Assembly (NCBI RefSeq): GCF_913773725.1
Contig: NZ_CAJYGK010000145.1
Span: forward strand, 1 to 64,000
DNA: 64,000 nucleotides
Reading direction: 5' to 3'
DNA from: an uncultured Aquabacterium sp.
GTDB lineage: Bacteria; Pseudomonadota; Gammaproteobacteria; Burkholderiales; Burkholderiaceae_C
Positions within the stretch are counted from its first letter, which is position 1; the number at the start of each line of letters is the position of its first letter. Below the pieces are notes generated by a model. The model saw only the letters and a program-made list of their open reading frames with translations. It did not search any database and was not told the DNA's origin. The position numbers and the translations under genes are program-made. This document shows, one piece after another, positions 36,537 through 48,400 of this stretch.

Positions 36537-37481
36537 TCAGGCGGCAGCGGCGGCCGGCTCTTGCAGCAGACGGGTGGTCACGCGCACCAACAAGGTGTGC
36601 TGCCCCCCTCCGCGGATGACCCCGCGCAGGGGTGTGACGTCCCCGAAATCGCGGCCGTGGGCCACCCGGACGTGGTGGACGCCGGGGATGCAGTTGTTGG
36701 TGGGGTCGAGATCGAGCCAGTCACCGGCACGCTCGGGCCCCAGGCCCGGCACCCACACACTGACCCACGCATGGGAGGCGTCCGCACCAACCAGGGGCGC
36801 CTGACCCGGCGGGGGGCGCGTCAGCAGGTAGCCGCTGACGTAGCGGGCCGACAGGCCGCAGGCGCGCAGGCAGCCCAGCATGAGGTGAGCAAAGTCCTGA
36901 CAGACGCCCTTGCGTCGATCGAACACGTCCAGGATCGGGGTGGAGATGTCGGTGGACGCCGGCGCGTAATCGAAATCGGCATGGATGCGGCGCATCAGGT
37001 CGATCGCGGCAGCCGCCAGCGGGCGGCCCTCCTGCAGCGACAGGCTGGCGTACTCTCGCAGCTCGGCGTGCAAGGGCACGAAGGGCGAGGTGTAGAGGTA
37101 CTCGGCCGCCGGCTCGAACGGCGCATGCGCCCGATAGGCCAGGCGTTCACGCACCGCGTCGCACGTGGGACCGCACTCGGGGTCCAGCCCCTCGTATCGG
37201 TCACAGACGCGGACTTCGCTGCGGGCCACGACCTTGAGTTCGGTGTGCGGGGCATGCAGCGCAAAGTACGCCCGGCTGTTGTCGTGGCTGTCGCGGCGCA
37301 TGCTGTGCTGCGACGGCGTGGGAGAGACCGCCATCTCGAACACCTCAAGATGCTGGCCGGCATCCGACAGGGGCCGCAGACAGGCCACATGCTGCGCCTG
37401 CTCCACCGGGCTGGCGTACTCGTACAGCGTCTCGTGCTCGACGGACAGGCGGGCCCAGGCCACGTCAGACAGCGTCTTCAT
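36537..37481 (-). CDS. Transglutaminase-like family protein
   Basis: RKGVCQDFAHLMLGCLRACGLSARYVSGYLLT...DASHAWVSVWVPGLG (Cys/His/Asp core). Confidence 0.93.
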   Translation of the reverse strand: MKTLSDVAWARLSVEHETLYEYASPVEQAQHVACLRPLSDAGQHLEVFEMAVSPTPSQHSMRRDSHDNSRAYFALHAPHTELKVVARSEVRVCDRYEGLDPECGPTCDAVRERLAYRAHAPFEPAAEYLYTSPFVPLHAELREYASLSLQEGRPLAAAAIDLMRRIHADFDYAPASTDISTPILDVFDRRKGVCQDFAHLMLGCLRACGLSARYVSGYLLTRPPPGQAPLVGADASHAWVSVWVPGLGPERAGDWLDLDPTNNCIPGVHHVRVAHGRDFGDVTPLRGVIRGGGQHTLLVRVTTRLLQEPAAAAA

Positions 37482-40123
37482 GCGCTCACCATCGAATCGG
37501 TGGGCTCCGCATGCGCGAAGTAGCGCAGCCCCACCTCGTCGGACAGGCGCCAGCTGGTGTCGACAAGGCGGTTGAGCAGGGTCAGCACGCGGGCGTGGCC
37601 GTGATCCGGGTCGCACAGCTCGCCCAGGCTGGCCCCGACGCCCTCGTGGGGCAGCAGCGCCAGCAGATCGCCCCCGCGCTCGCTGCGGACGGGCAGCTTG
37701 CCCAGCTCGGTGCGGAGGCGGCGCAGCACGCAGGCCAGCGCGCGGGGGTTGCTTTCGTCCAGCACCAGCAGCGCCAGCAGGGCCGGCTGCTCGAGGCGAC
37801 GCTGGTAGCGGGCGCGGAAGGTGATGGTGCTGTCGAACAGGGTGAGGATCTGGTCGAAGCCCTGGGGGTGGCGCAGCGCGTCGGCCTGCCAGAACGCGCG
37901 CAGGAAGGCGCTGTAGCCATTCAGGCGCTCGATCAGGCGACCGACCGTCAGCAGGCGCCAGCCCGGATCACGGGTCATGCGGTCGGTCTGCGCGCCGGTC
38001 ACTGCCGCGAGCTGCATGCCCAGGTGATCCAGAGCCGGCTGAGCCGAGGCAAAGCCGAAAGGCCCCAGTGGCCGGGCGCCGGCGATGGCCGGTGTGTCGG
38101 ACGACGGGACGCCCGGGGTCGCGGCCTGCCGCAGCAGGCGCTGGAAGTCGTCCCCCATGGTGCGCAGCAGCCGGGCGTGGTCGGACGAGAACCGTTCGCG
38201 CAGCACCTGGGCGCAGCGCTGCAGCGCCCCCAGGTTGAAGGCGAGGCTGTAGGCGCCCTGCGTGGCCTGGGCATCGGCCAGGGCCTCCATGGCGGCGCGC
38301 TCGAACACCCGCGGAGACTGCCGCAGGCTCGGCGTCCCGGGGGGCACCATGCCGTTGGCAACGGCGAGGGCCGACAGGGCCTCCAGCACGGCGTCCTCGG
38401 GCTCGTCGTCGGCGGACTGCAGGTTCAGCAGGCCCTGGGCCAGACGCAGCTGCAGTTCGGTGCGCTCGGTGTAGCGCCCCATCCAGAACAGGTTCTCGCC
38501 GGTGCGGCTGGCCACCGGGCGCTGGCGTTGCTCCAGCTCGTCGAGCTTGACACGCGCTGGCAGCATGGAGAAGGTGTCCACCGGGCCGTGCGTCATCACC
38601 CAGGTGTCCAGGCTGGAGCCACCGAGCTGCATCGAGACCGGCCCCGCGTCGCGGGTCGCAATGCGGGTCATGCCGCCGGGCAGCACCTGCCAACCGCCTT
38701 GTCCGTCGGCCAGGGCGTACACGCGCACCGAGGCACCGCGCATCGCGATGCGTTCGCCCTGCCAGACCGGGGCCTGGGCATAGGGCAGGAAGCGCTGCAG
38801 GGTGTAGGCGGCTGGGTCGTGGTCGATGCGGTCGCGCCAGGTATGCAGGGCCGCTTCGGTCAGCGTCGGACCGGTGACCGCATCGAAACTCTGGCGCAGG
38901 CGGGGCGAACCGAAACCCGGCGTGCCGGCGTACGGAAAGCTCGGGCGGATGACGTGGTCGCCCAGTTCGTCGCGCACGTGCTGCCAGGCCGCGGCCTCGC
39001 CACACCACCAGGTGTCCAGCGAGGGCAACGCGAGGGGCTCGCCCAGCAGCTGCCTTGACAGCGCAGGCAAAAAGCCGTGCACGGCAGGCGACTCCAGAAA
39101 GCCCGTCCCCAGTGCATTGGCCAGCACCACCTTGCCCGCCCGCACGGCCTGCATCAGGCCCGGCACGCCCAGCGTGGAGTCGGGTCGCAGTTCCAGGGGG
39201 TCGCAGAAGTCGTCGTCCAGCCGCCGCAGCAGGCCATGGATGGGCTCGAGCCCCTGCACCGTCTTGAGGTAGACGGTGTCGTCGCGCACGATGAGGTCGC
39301 CACCTTCAACCAGCGGCAGGCCCAGGTAGCGAGCCAGGTAGGCCTGCTCGAAGTAGGTCTCGTTGTAGGGGCCGGGTGTCAGCAACGCCAGCCGCGGGGT
39401 GGCCCCGCCCGCGCACCCGGCGGCCAGTTCGGTCACGGTGTCGATCAGACGGCGGTAGCCGGTGGCCAGGTGCTGCACGTTCAGCCCGCGGTAGGCCTCC
39501 GGGAACAGCCGCGAGACGATCAACCGGTTCTGCATGACATAGCCAAGGCCAGACGGCGCCTGGGTGCGCTGCGACACGACCGACCAGTCTCCATCGGGCC
39601 CCCGCACCAGGTCGAACGCGGCGACATGCAGGTACACGCCCCCCGCGGGCTGCACGCCCTGGAGGCCGCGCAGGTAACCCGGGTGGCCGTAGACGAGCGC
39701 GGCGGGCAACAGCGCGTCCTTCAGCACGCGCTGCTCGCCGTACACATCAGCCAGGATGGCATTGAGCAGGCTGGCGCGCTGCGCCACACCCCGCTCCAGA
39801 GCGAGCCACTCGTCGGCATCGATGAGCAGCGGCAGCACCTCGAGCGACCAGGGGCGGCTGGGCCCACCCTGGGCGTTGTAGACGTTGTAGGTGACGCCGT
39901 CCTCCTGGATCTGGCGGGCCAGCAGGGCCTGCCGCCGCGCCAGGTCATCCAGCGGCGCGCCAAGCTGGGCGGCAAACGCCGCCCACGCCGGCCGCAGCTG
40001 CCCGTCCGCGTCGCGCAGTTCGTCGTGGTGCCCGGCCTCTGCCGCAGCCGCCCGGCGCAGCAGGTCGGCCGGCACCTGGCTGGCGAGATCGGCGTCGTCG
40101 AAGAGGGGCAGAGAGGAAGACAT
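37478..40123 (-). CDS. Fused circularly permuted ATP-grasp / alpha-E protein
   Basis: N-terminal half matches the ATP-grasp pattern (VLANALGTGFLESPAV); C-terminal SRTGENLFWMGRYTERTELQLRLAQGLLNLQ matches alpha-E. Confidence 0.92.
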   Translation of the reverse strand: MSSSLPLFDDADLASQVPADLLRRAAAAEAGHHDELRDADGQLRPAWAAFAAQLGAPLDDLARRQALLARQIQEDGVTYNVYNAQGGPSRPWSLEVLPLLIDADEWLALERGVAQRASLLNAILADVYGEQRVLKDALLPAALVYGHPGYLRGLQGVQPAGGVYLHVAAFDLVRGPDGDWSVVSQRTQAPSGLGYVMQNRLIVSRLFPEAYRGLNVQHLATGYRRLIDTVTELAAGCAGGATPRLALLTPGPYNETYFEQAYLARYLGLPLVEGGDLIVRDDTVYLKTVQGLEPIHGLLRRLDDDFCDPLELRPDSTLGVPGLMQAVRAGKVVLANALGTGFLESPAVHGFLPALSRQLLGEPLALPSLDTWWCGEAAAWQHVRDELGDHVIRPSFPYAGTPGFGSPRLRQSFDAVTGPTLTEAALHTWRDRIDHDPAAYTLQRFLPYAQAPVWQGERIAMRGASVRVYALADGQGGWQVLPGGMTRIATRDAGPVSMQLGGSSLDTWVMTHGPVDTFSMLPARVKLDELEQRQRPVASRTGENLFWMGRYTERTELQLRLAQGLLNLQSADDEPEDAVLEALSALAVANGMVPPGTPSLRQSPRVFERAAMEALADAQATQGAYSLAFNLGALQRCAQVLRERFSSDHARLLRTMGDDFQRLLRQAATPGVPSSDTPAIAGARPLGPFGFASAQPALDHLGMQLAAVTGAQTDRMTRDPGWRLLTVGRLIERLNGYSAFLRAFWQADALRHPQGFDQILTLFDSTITFRARYQRRLEQPALLALLVLDESNPRALACVLRRLRTELGKLPVRSERGGDLLALLPHEGVGASLGELCDPDHGHARVLTLLNRLVDTSWRLSDEVGLRYFAHAEPTDSMVSA

Positions 40124-40319
40124 CAGGGGCGCTCGGAACAACATCGGCCCGGCCATGAGGTGACCGGGTGTCGCATTGTCGGCGATGCAAGCAAGAGGCT
40201 TACCACGCGTTCACCCGGGGCGCCCTGGCCGAATGGTGGAACCCGTCACGAACAGGGCAGCACGAAGGGGCCGGAAACGCGCGCGTACACTCGTCGCCGA
40301 CCTCGCTCCTCAGATCGCC

Positions 40320-41528
40320 ATGCCCTCCATGAACCGATTCCGCCTGCTGTCGTCCCCCTCGTCGCTTCCGCGCCCTGCCCTGCTCGCAAGCAGCGTGCTG
40401 ATCCTGGCCCTGCTGGGGGCCTGCGGCCAGCGGGAACAGGCTGCTGAGGGCGCCGCGGCGTCGGCCCCGGCGGCGGCCAGCGCGGCATCGGCCGCCCGGG
40501 CGGCGCTGACGGTGAACGTCACAAGGCTGGAGGCCGCCTCCTGGCCCCGTACCGTGAGCGCGGATGGCAGCGTCGCGGCCTGGCAGGAAGCCATCGTCGG
40601 CGCCGAGACCGCGGGCCTGCGCCTGCAGCAGGTGCTGGTGAACGTCGGTGACACCGTGCGCCGGGGGCAGGTTCTGGCCGTGTTCCGTGAAGACTCGGTT
40701 CAGGCCGAGGTGGCCGCCACGCGTGCCGCCGTGGCGGAAGCGCAGGCGGCACTGGCCGAAGCCCGCGCGAATGCCGAGCGAGCCCGCCAACTGCAGCCCC
40801 AGGGCTTCATGAGCGCGCAGCAGGTGCAGCAGGCCATCACCGTGGAACAGACCGCACGGGCGCGCGTGGACGCACAGAAAGCCCGGCTCGCGGTGGATGA
40901 GCTGCGGCTGTCTCATGCACGCGTGGTCGCCCCCGACGACGGCGTGATCTCGGCACGCAGCGCCACCGTCGGCAGCGTGGTGCAGCCCGGGCAGGAGTTG
41001 TTCCGCCTGATTCGCCAGGGTCGACTGGAATGGCGCGGCGAGGTGCCGCAGGCGGACCTGCCGCAGATCAAGACGGGCCAGACCGTGCAACTGTCGCTGG
41101 CCGGTGGCACCCCGCTGACCGGCAAGGTGCGCGCGCTGGCCCCGACGGTGAACCCGTCTACCCGGCTGGGCCTGGTGTATGTGGACCTGCCGGCTGGCAG
41201 CCCGGCCCAGGCCGGCATGTTCGCCAGCGGCCGGATCGAACTCGGCCGGGTGGCCGCCCAGACCGTGCCGCAAAGCGCCGTGCTCCTGCGCGAAGGCTTC
41301 CACCTGGCCTATGTGGTGGGCGCCGATCAACGCCTGCGCGCCGTGAAGGTGCAGGTGGGCCGCCGCGAAGGAGACCGCATCGAGGTGCGCAGCGGGCTGT
41401 CGCCCGACGACCGGGTGGTGGTGGCCGGCGGGGCCTTCCTCAGTGATGGCGATGTGGTCCGGGTGGTGGACACCCCCGCCGCGCCGACACCCGCATCGGC
41501 CGCCTCCGCCGCTTCGGCCGCGCGCTGA
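40320..41528 (+). CDS. Efflux RND transporter periplasmic adaptor (lipoprotein)
   Basis: SSVLILALLGACGQ lipobox; GDTVRRGQVLAVF; upstream of an RND permease. Confidence 0.92.
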   Translation: MPSMNRFRLLSSPSSLPRPALLASSVLILALLGACGQREQAAEGAAASAPAAASAASAARAALTVNVTRLEAASWPRTVSADGSVAAWQEAIVGAETAGLRLQQVLVNVGDTVRRGQVLAVFREDSVQAEVAATRAAVAEAQAALAEARANAERARQLQPQGFMSAQQVQQAITVEQTARARVDAQKARLAVDELRLSHARVVAPDDGVISARSATVGSVVQPGQELFRLIRQGRLEWRGEVPQADLPQIKTGQTVQLSLAGGTPLTGKVRALAPTVNPSTRLGLVYVDLPAGSPAQAGMFASGRIELGRVAAQTVPQSAVLLREGFHLAYVVGADQRLRAVKVQVGRREGDRIEVRSGLSPDDRVVVAGGAFLSDGDVVRVVDTPAAPTPASAASAASAAR

Positions 41529-41539
41529 AGGACACGGCC

Positions 41540-44500
41540 ATGAGCATCAACGTCTCGTCCTGGTCGATCCGCAACCCGATCCCGGCCATCCTGCTGTTCA
41601 TCATGCTCACGCTGGTGGGCCTGCTGGGATTCAGCCGGATGAAGATCCAGAACTTCCCGGACATCGAGCTGCCCTCGGTCGTCGTCACGGCGCAGTTGCC
41701 GGGGGCCTCCCCGGCACAGCTGGAAACCCAGGTGGCGCGCAAGATCGAGAACAGCGTGGCCACCCTGCAGGGTGTCAAACACATCTACACCACGGTGCAG
41801 GACGGCCAGGCCACCACCACGGTCGAGTTCCGGCTGGAGAAGCCGATCCAGGAAGCCGTGGACGACGTGCGCGATGCGGTGGCGCGCGTGCGGGCCGACC
41901 TGCCCGCCGAGCTGCGCGACCCGGCGATTTCGAAGATCAACCTGTCCGGGCTGCCCATCCTGACCTACACGGTCGCCTCGCCGCGGATGGATGACGAGGC
42001 CCTGTCCTGGTTCGTGGACCACACCGTCACGCGGCGGCTGCTGTCGGTCAAGGGCGTGGGGGCGGTGTCGCGCGTGGGCGGCGTCACGCGCGAAGTGCGC
42101 GTCGAGCTGGACCCGGGCCGTTTGCTGGCCCTCAACACCACCGTGGCCGACGTCTCGCGACAGCTGCGCGCCATCCAGCAGGAGGCATCGGGCGGCCGCG
42201 CCGACATCGGCGGTGCCGAGCAATCGGTGCGCACCATCGCCACCGTGCAATCGGCTGACGAACTGGCCGCCATGTCGATCAGCCTGTCGGACGGCCGCCG
42301 CGTGCGGCTGGACAGCGTCGCCAGCGTGCGTGACACGGTCGCCGATCCCCGCAGCGCAGCCTTTCTCAACGGCCAGCCTGTGGTGGGCTTCGAGGTGGTG
42401 CGTGCCCGCGGCGCCGGCGAGGTCGAGGTGGAGACCGGCGTGCGCGAGGCCCTGGCCCGGCTTCAGCAGGAGCATCCCGATGTCAGCGTGACGGAGGCCT
42501 TCAACTTCGTCGACCCGGTCAAGGAGAACTACACCGGGTCGATGCACCTGCTGTACGAAGGGGCGGCCCTCGCGGTGATCGTGGTGTTCCTCTTCCTGCG
42601 CGACTGGCGCGCCACGCTGGTGGCGGCCGCCGCGCTGCCCCTGTCGGTGCTGCCCACCTTCGGCGTGATGTACTTCTTCGGCTTCACCATCAACGTGGTG
42701 ACGCTGCTGTCGCTGTCCATCGTGGTGGGTGTGCTGGTCGACGACGCCATCGTCGAGATCGAAAACATCATGCGCCACCTGCGCATGGGCAAGACCCCGT
42801 ATGAGGCCGCCATGGAGGCCGCCGACGAAATCGGCCTGGCCGTCATCGCGACCACCTTCACGCTGATCGCCGTGTTTCTGCCCACCGCCTTCATGAGCGG
42901 CGTGGCGGGCAAGTTCTTCGTGCAGTTCGGCTGGACGGCCGCGATCGCGGTGTTCTTCTCGCTGGTGGTGGCCCGCATGCTGACACCGATGATGGCGGCC
43001 TACATCCTCAAGCCGCCCAGAGGCGAGCACCATGAGCCTTTCTGGATGGCGCGCTACCTGGGGTGGGCGCGCTGGTGCCTGAAGCACAGGCTGCTGACGG
43101 TCTTCCTCACCGGCGTGTTCTTCGTCGGATCGATGGTGTCGGGTGGCAGCCTGCCGACCGGCTTCCTGCCCCCTGACGACCTGTCGCAGACCCAGGTGAC
43201 GCTGACCCTGCCGCCCGGCAGCACGCTGGAGCAGGCCAAGACACTGGCCGAGCGGGCACGCCAGATCGTGGCCGCCAATCCCAACGTCAAACTGGTCTAC
43301 ACCGCCATCGGCGCTGGCAAGGCGGGGGGCGACCCCTTCACCTCGGTCGGGGCCACCGAGGTCAGCAAGGCCACGCTGACGGTGAACCTCACGCACCGCG
43401 ACGAACGCCCCGGCCTGACCAAGCAGGACATTGAAGGCCAGATGCGCAACGCCCTGCAGGCGCTGCCCGGCGCACGGGTGCGTGTGGGTCTGGGCGGCGC
43501 CAACGACAAGTACGTGCTGGTCCTGGCGGGCGAGGACGGCAACGTGCTGAGCGCCCATGCCGCCAAGGTCGAGCGCGAGCTGCGCACCCTGCCCGGCATC
43601 GGCAACGTCACCTCCACCGCCAGCCTCGTACGGCCCGAACTGATCGTGCGCCCCGACTTCGCCCGCGCCGCCGACCTGGGCGTGACCGCCAGCGCCATCG
43701 CCGACACACTGCGCGTGGCCACCACCGGCGACTACGACCAGAGTCTGTCGAAGTTGAACCTCGCACAGCGCCAGATCCCGGTTGTGGTGCGCCTGCCGAC
43801 AACGGCCCGACAGGACATCGAGTTGCTCAAGCGCCTGCCCGTTCCCGGGGCCCAGGGTGCCGTGCCGCTGTCCAGCGTGGCCGACGTCTCGCTGGACAGC
43901 GGCCCGGCCCAGATCGACCGCTACGACCGGCAACGCAACATCAACTTCGAGATCGAGCTGAACCAGCAGCCCCTGGGCGCGGTCGAGGCCGCGGCGCTGG
44001 CGCTGCCCAGCCTGCGCAACCTGCCCCCCGGGGTGACGCAGACCACCGTGGGCGACGCCGAGGCCATGGGCGAGCTGTTCGCCAGCTTCGGCCTGGCCAT
44101 GCTGACCGGCGTGCTGTGCATCTACGTCGTGCTGGTGCTGCTGTTCAAGGACTTCATTCAGCCAGTGACCATCCTTGCAGCCCTGGTGCTGTCGGTGCCC
44201 GGCGCCATCCTGGCGCTGTTCATCACCCGCACCGCCCTGTCCATGCCGTCCATGATCGGGTTGATCATGCTGATGGGCATTGCCACCAAGAACTCCATCC
44301 TGCTGGTCGACTACGTGATCCTCGCGCAACGAGAGCGCGGCCTGGGGCGGCTCGAGGCCATCCTCGATGCCTGCCGCAAGCGGGCGCAGCCCATCATCAT
44401 GACGACCATGGCGATGGGCGCCGGCATGATGCCGATCGCACTGGGCATCGGCGTCGACCCCAGCTTCCGTGCCCCCATGGCCATCGTGGTGATCGGCGGC

Positions 44501-44614
44501 CTGATCACCTCGACCTTCCTGAGCCTGCTGGTGATCCCGGTCGTCTTCAGCCTGGTCGATGGCGGCGTGAGCTGGCTGCAAGCCCGCCTGCGCCGCTCTG
44601 CCCACGCCCGTTGA
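41540..44614 (+). CDS. Efflux RND transporter permease (AcrB/MexF-like)
   Basis: 1024 aa; [62 protein letters not shown]... Confidence 0.95.
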   Translation: MSINVSSWSIRNPIPAILLFIMLTLVGLLGFSRMKIQNFPDIELPSVVVTAQLPGASPAQLETQVARKIENSVATLQGVKHIYTTVQDGQATTTVEFRLEKPIQEAVDDVRDAVARVRADLPAELRDPAISKINLSGLPILTYTVASPRMDDEALSWFVDHTVTRRLLSVKGVGAVSRVGGVTREVRVELDPGRLLALNTTVADVSRQLRAIQQEASGGRADIGGAEQSVRTIATVQSADELAAMSISLSDGRRVRLDSVASVRDTVADPRSAAFLNGQPVVGFEVVRARGAGEVEVETGVREALARLQQEHPDVSVTEAFNFVDPVKENYTGSMHLLYEGAALAVIVVFLFLRDWRATLVAAAALPLSVLPTFGVMYFFGFTINVVTLLSLSIVVGVLVDDAIVEIENIMRHLRMGKTPYEAAMEAADEIGLAVIATTFTLIAVFLPTAFMSGVAGKFFVQFGWTAAIAVFFSLVVARMLTPMMAAYILKPPRGEHHEPFWMARYLGWARWCLKHRLLTVFLTGVFFVGSMVSGGSLPTGFLPPDDLSQTQVTLTLPPGSTLEQAKTLAERARQIVAANPNVKLVYTAIGAGKAGGDPFTSVGATEVSKATLTVNLTHRDERPGLTKQDIEGQMRNALQALPGARVRVGLGGANDKYVLVLAGEDGNVLSAHAAKVERELRTLPGIGNVTSTASLVRPELIVRPDFARAADLGVTASAIADTLRVATTGDYDQSLSKLNLAQRQIPVVVRLPTTARQDIELLKRLPVPGAQGAVPLSSVADVSLDSGPAQIDRYDRQRNINFEIELNQQPLGAVEAAALALPSLRNLPPGVTQTTVGDAEAMGELFASFGLAMLTGVLCIYVVLVLLFKDFIQPVTILAALVLSVPGAILALFITRTALSMPSMIGLIMLMGIATKNSILLVDYVILAQRERGLGRLEAILDACRKRAQPIIMTTMAMGAGMMPIALGIGVDPSFRAPMAIVVIGGLITSTFLSLLVIPVVFSLVDGGVSWLQARLRRSAHAR

Positions 44615-44628
44615 AACGCACACGCACC

Positions 44629-45429
44629 ATGCCGCGCTTTGCTGCCAACCTCACGATGCTCTACAACGAGCTCGCCTTCCTGGACCGCTTCGATGCCGCC
44701 GCCCGCGATGGCTTCCAGGGAGTCGAGTACCTGTTTCCGTATGCCCACCCCGCCGACGAGCTGGCCCGACGGCTTCAGGCAAGCGGCTTGCAGCAGGTGC
44801 TGTTCAATGCCCCGCCGGGCGACTGGGATGCCGGCGAGCGCGGTCTGGCCTGCCTGCCCGGGCGCGAAGCCGAGTTCAAGGCCGGCATCGAGCAGGCCCT
44901 GCGCTATGCCGAGGCCTTGAACTGCCACCGTGTTCACGTGATGGCCGGGCGCGTGCCCGACGGGCTGGGCCGAGAAGAGGCGGAAGCCACCTACGTGCGC
45001 AACCTGCGTGTGGCGGCCGAGCTGGCCCGGCCTGCCGGCGTCGATCTGCTGATCGAGCCCATCAATGGCCGGGACATGCCGGGCTACTTCCTCACACGCC
45101 AGGATCAGGCCCATGCGCTGATCGCGTCGATCGGCCAGCCGAACGTCAAGGTGCAGATGGACCTGTACCACTGCCAGATCGTGGAGGGCGACCTGGCGAT
45201 GAAGCTGCGCCAGTACCTGCCCACGGGCCATGTCGGCCACCTGCAGATTGCCGGCGTGCCCGAACGGCATGAGCCCGATGTGGGGGAGCTGAACTACCCC
45301 TACCTGTTCGAGCTGATCGATGCGCTGGGCTTTGACGGCTGGCTGGGCTGCGAATACAGGCCCGCCCGCGGCCCGGTGGCCCGGGGCACGACGGACGGAT
45401 TGGGCTGGCTCAGGCCCTGGCTGGCCTGA
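44629..45429 (+). CDS. Hydroxypyruvate isomerase family protein
   Basis: [41 protein letters not shown]...[16 protein letters not shown]. Confidence 0.9.
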   Translation: MPRFAANLTMLYNELAFLDRFDAAARDGFQGVEYLFPYAHPADELARRLQASGLQQVLFNAPPGDWDAGERGLACLPGREAEFKAGIEQALRYAEALNCHRVHVMAGRVPDGLGREEAEATYVRNLRVAAELARPAGVDLLIEPINGRDMPGYFLTRQDQAHALIASIGQPNVKVQMDLYHCQIVEGDLAMKLRQYLPTGHVGHLQIAGVPERHEPDVGELNYPYLFELIDALGFDGWLGCEYRPARGPVARGTTDGLGWLRPWLA

Positions 45430-45441
45430 GCCCGACCCTCC

Positions 45442-48400
45442 TCAGGGCTGGCGGGCCACGCGCAGGTCCAGCGTGAGCGGGTGCTCGATGCCCGGCTGCA
45501 GCGGTTTGAGGTTCATCGGCCCCGGGGTGTGGCCCATGCGGAAGAAGCGCGCCAGACGACGGCTTTCCGCCTCGTACGAGTTCACCGGGAAGGTGTCGTA
45601 GTTGCGGCCACCCGGGTGGGCGACGTGGTACTGGCATCCCCCCACCGAGCGCTTGAGCCAGGTGTCCACCACGTCGAACACCAGTGGCGCGTCGACGCCG
45701 ATGGTGGGGTGCAGACACGAAGGCGGCTGCCACGCACGGTAGCGCACACCGGCCACGAATTCGCCCACGCGGCCCGTGGGGTGCAGCGGCAGGATGTGGC
45801 CATTGACCGTGACCACATGGCGGTTGCCGTTCAGGCCGGTGGCCTTGACCTCCAGCCGCTCGAGCGACGAATCCACGTAGCGCACCGTACCGCCGATGGC
45901 GCCCTCTTCGCCCATCACGTGCCACGGCTCGAGCGCCCCGCGCAGCGTCAGCTTGACGCCTGACGCGGCAAAGTCGCCGATGAACGGGAAGCGGAACTCG
46001 AAATGCGGCGCGAACCAGTCGGATTCGAAGTGGTAGCCCGCCATGTCGAGCTCGGCCAGCACATCGGCGAAGTCCTGCTGTACGAAACTCGGCAGCAGGA
46101 AACGGTCATGCAGGCCCGTGCCCCATCGCGTCAGGCGCTGTGCGCCATGGCCCTGATACGGCTCCTTCCAGAACCAGGCCACCAGTGCGCGCAACAGCAG
46201 CTGCTGCACGAGGCTCATCTTCGAATGCGGCGGCATCTCGAAGGCGCGCAACTCCAGCAGCCCCAGGCGCCCCGTGGGCCCATCCGGCGAATACAGCTTG
46301 TCGATGCAGAACTCGCTGCGGTGCGTGTTGCCCGTGGCGTCGATCAGCAGGTTGCGCAGCGTGCGGTCGATGAGCCACGGCGGGCACTGGCCCCAGATGG
46401 CCATCTGCCGCTCGATTTCCTTCAAACCCAGCTCGGTCTCGTAGACCTGGTCCTGACGCGCCTCGTCGATGCGCGGCGCCTGGCTGGTGGGGCCGATGAA
46501 GAGACCCGAGAACAGGTAGGACAGCGAGGGGTGGTTGTGCCAGAAGGTCAGCAGCGAAGGCAGCAGGTCCGGGCGCCGCAGGAAGGGGCTGTCGGCCGGC
46601 GTGGCCCCGCCCAGCACGAAGTGGTTGCCACCGCCCGTGCCGGTGTGGCGGCCATCGACCATGAACTTCTCGGTCGACAGGCGGGTCTGGTGCGCAGCCT
46701 CGTACAGGAACTCGGTGTGGTCCACCAGTTGCGCCCAGCTGGACGCCGGGTGGATGTTCACCTCGATCACACCGGGGTCGGGCGTGACCTGCAGCAGCTT
46801 CAGGCGGGCGTCACGCGGCGGCGGGTAGCCTTCCAGCACGATCTTCACGCCCAGTTCGGCCGCGGTGGCTTCAACGGCGGCCAGCAGATCGAGGTAGTCG
46901 TCCAGGCTGCTCAGCGGCGGCATGAACACATACAGCACCCCACCGCCCTGGCCTTCGGTTTCCACCCGGGGGCCGTTGGCGCGGTCCGGGTTGCGCACCT
47001 CCACGCACAGCGCCGTGCGCGTGATCCAGTGCGCCGACTCGAAGCGGCTGGGCTGTTTGTTCGGATCGACCAGGCCGGGCGTGGCCGGCCCGGCCGAGGC
47101 CACCACCGGGTTGGCGGCCAGGTGACCCCATTCGCCGTTGTGTCCCGGGCGTCCCTCCACGCCCTCACCCATCAGGCCGGCCACGCCCTGCCCTTGCACC
47201 GACACCGCCCCGCCCTGGGCAAAACCGCCGCCCACCTGGTGCGCGCCGTACTGCGAACGCAGCGCGGCCGCATCGGCCAGCGGCGCCTTGGGCGCAAACG
47301 GGTCGTGTTCGTGCACAAAGGGGTACTCGCCCTTCGTCACCCAGGGCAGCGAATCCAGCGGCAGCCGGTAGCCCATCGGCGAGTCGCCGGGGATCAGGTA
47401 CATGCGCTCATCACGGAAGAACCAGGGCCCGGTCACCCACTTCGGGCCGGACAGGCCGACCGGCCAGTCGCGCTTGAGCGGCAGCGCATAGCCCACCCGG
47501 TGATCCAGCCCCTGGTCGAACACGCGACGCAGGCGCACGCGCTCGAGTTCGTCGTCCAGGCGCGCATCCAGCGGGTCGACGTTCACGGGCAGGCGGCGCT
47601 CACGCCACAGGTAGTACCACGTGTCCTCGTAGCCAGTCTGGATGTGGTCCGTGCCCACGCCCAGCTTGGTGCTCAGCAGGTCGATGAAGCGCTTGGCATC
47701 GTCGGTGGTGTACAGCGGCGAGTGGCGTTCATCGGCAAACAGGCTGGGGTCGTGCCAGCACGGCTGGCCGTCGGCCCGCCAGAAGATGGACAGCGCCCAG
47801 CGCGGCAGCTGCTCGCCGGGGTACCACTTGCCCTGGCCGAAGTGCAGGAAGCCGCCCTCGCCGTAGCGCGCGCGCAGCTTGTGCACCAATTCGGTGGCCA
47901 GGCCGCGCTTGGTCGGACCGAGGGCGTCGGTGTTCCATTCGGCGCCGTCGCGGTCGTCCACCGACACGAAGGTCGGCTCGCCGCCCATGGTCAGGCGCAC
48001 GTCGCCCTCGCTCAGGTGCTGATCCACCGTCTCACCCAGTGCGTCGATCGCGGCCCACTGGTCGTCGGTGTAGGGCTTGGTCACGCGCGGCGATTCGTAA
48101 ATGCGCGTGATCGCCATGTGGTGCTCGAACTCGACCTCGCACTCGTCCACGGCGCCGGTGATGGGCGCGGCGCCCGAGGGCTCGGGCGTGCAGGCCACCG
48201 GGATGTGGCCCTCGCCGGCCAGCAGGCCCGAGGTCGGATCCAGGCCGATCCAGCCTGCCCCGGGCAGGAAGACCTCGCACCACGCGTGCAGGTCGGTGAA
48301 GTCGACCTCCGTGCCGGAGGGGCCGTCCAGCGCCGCCACGTCGGCCTTCAGCTGGATCAGGTAGCCGGACACGAAGCGCGCGGCCAGCCCCATGTGCCGC

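Noticed and set aside
41327-44623. 1098-aa minus-strand ORF
   Set aside because: Antisense to the RND permease, which has clear family motifs.
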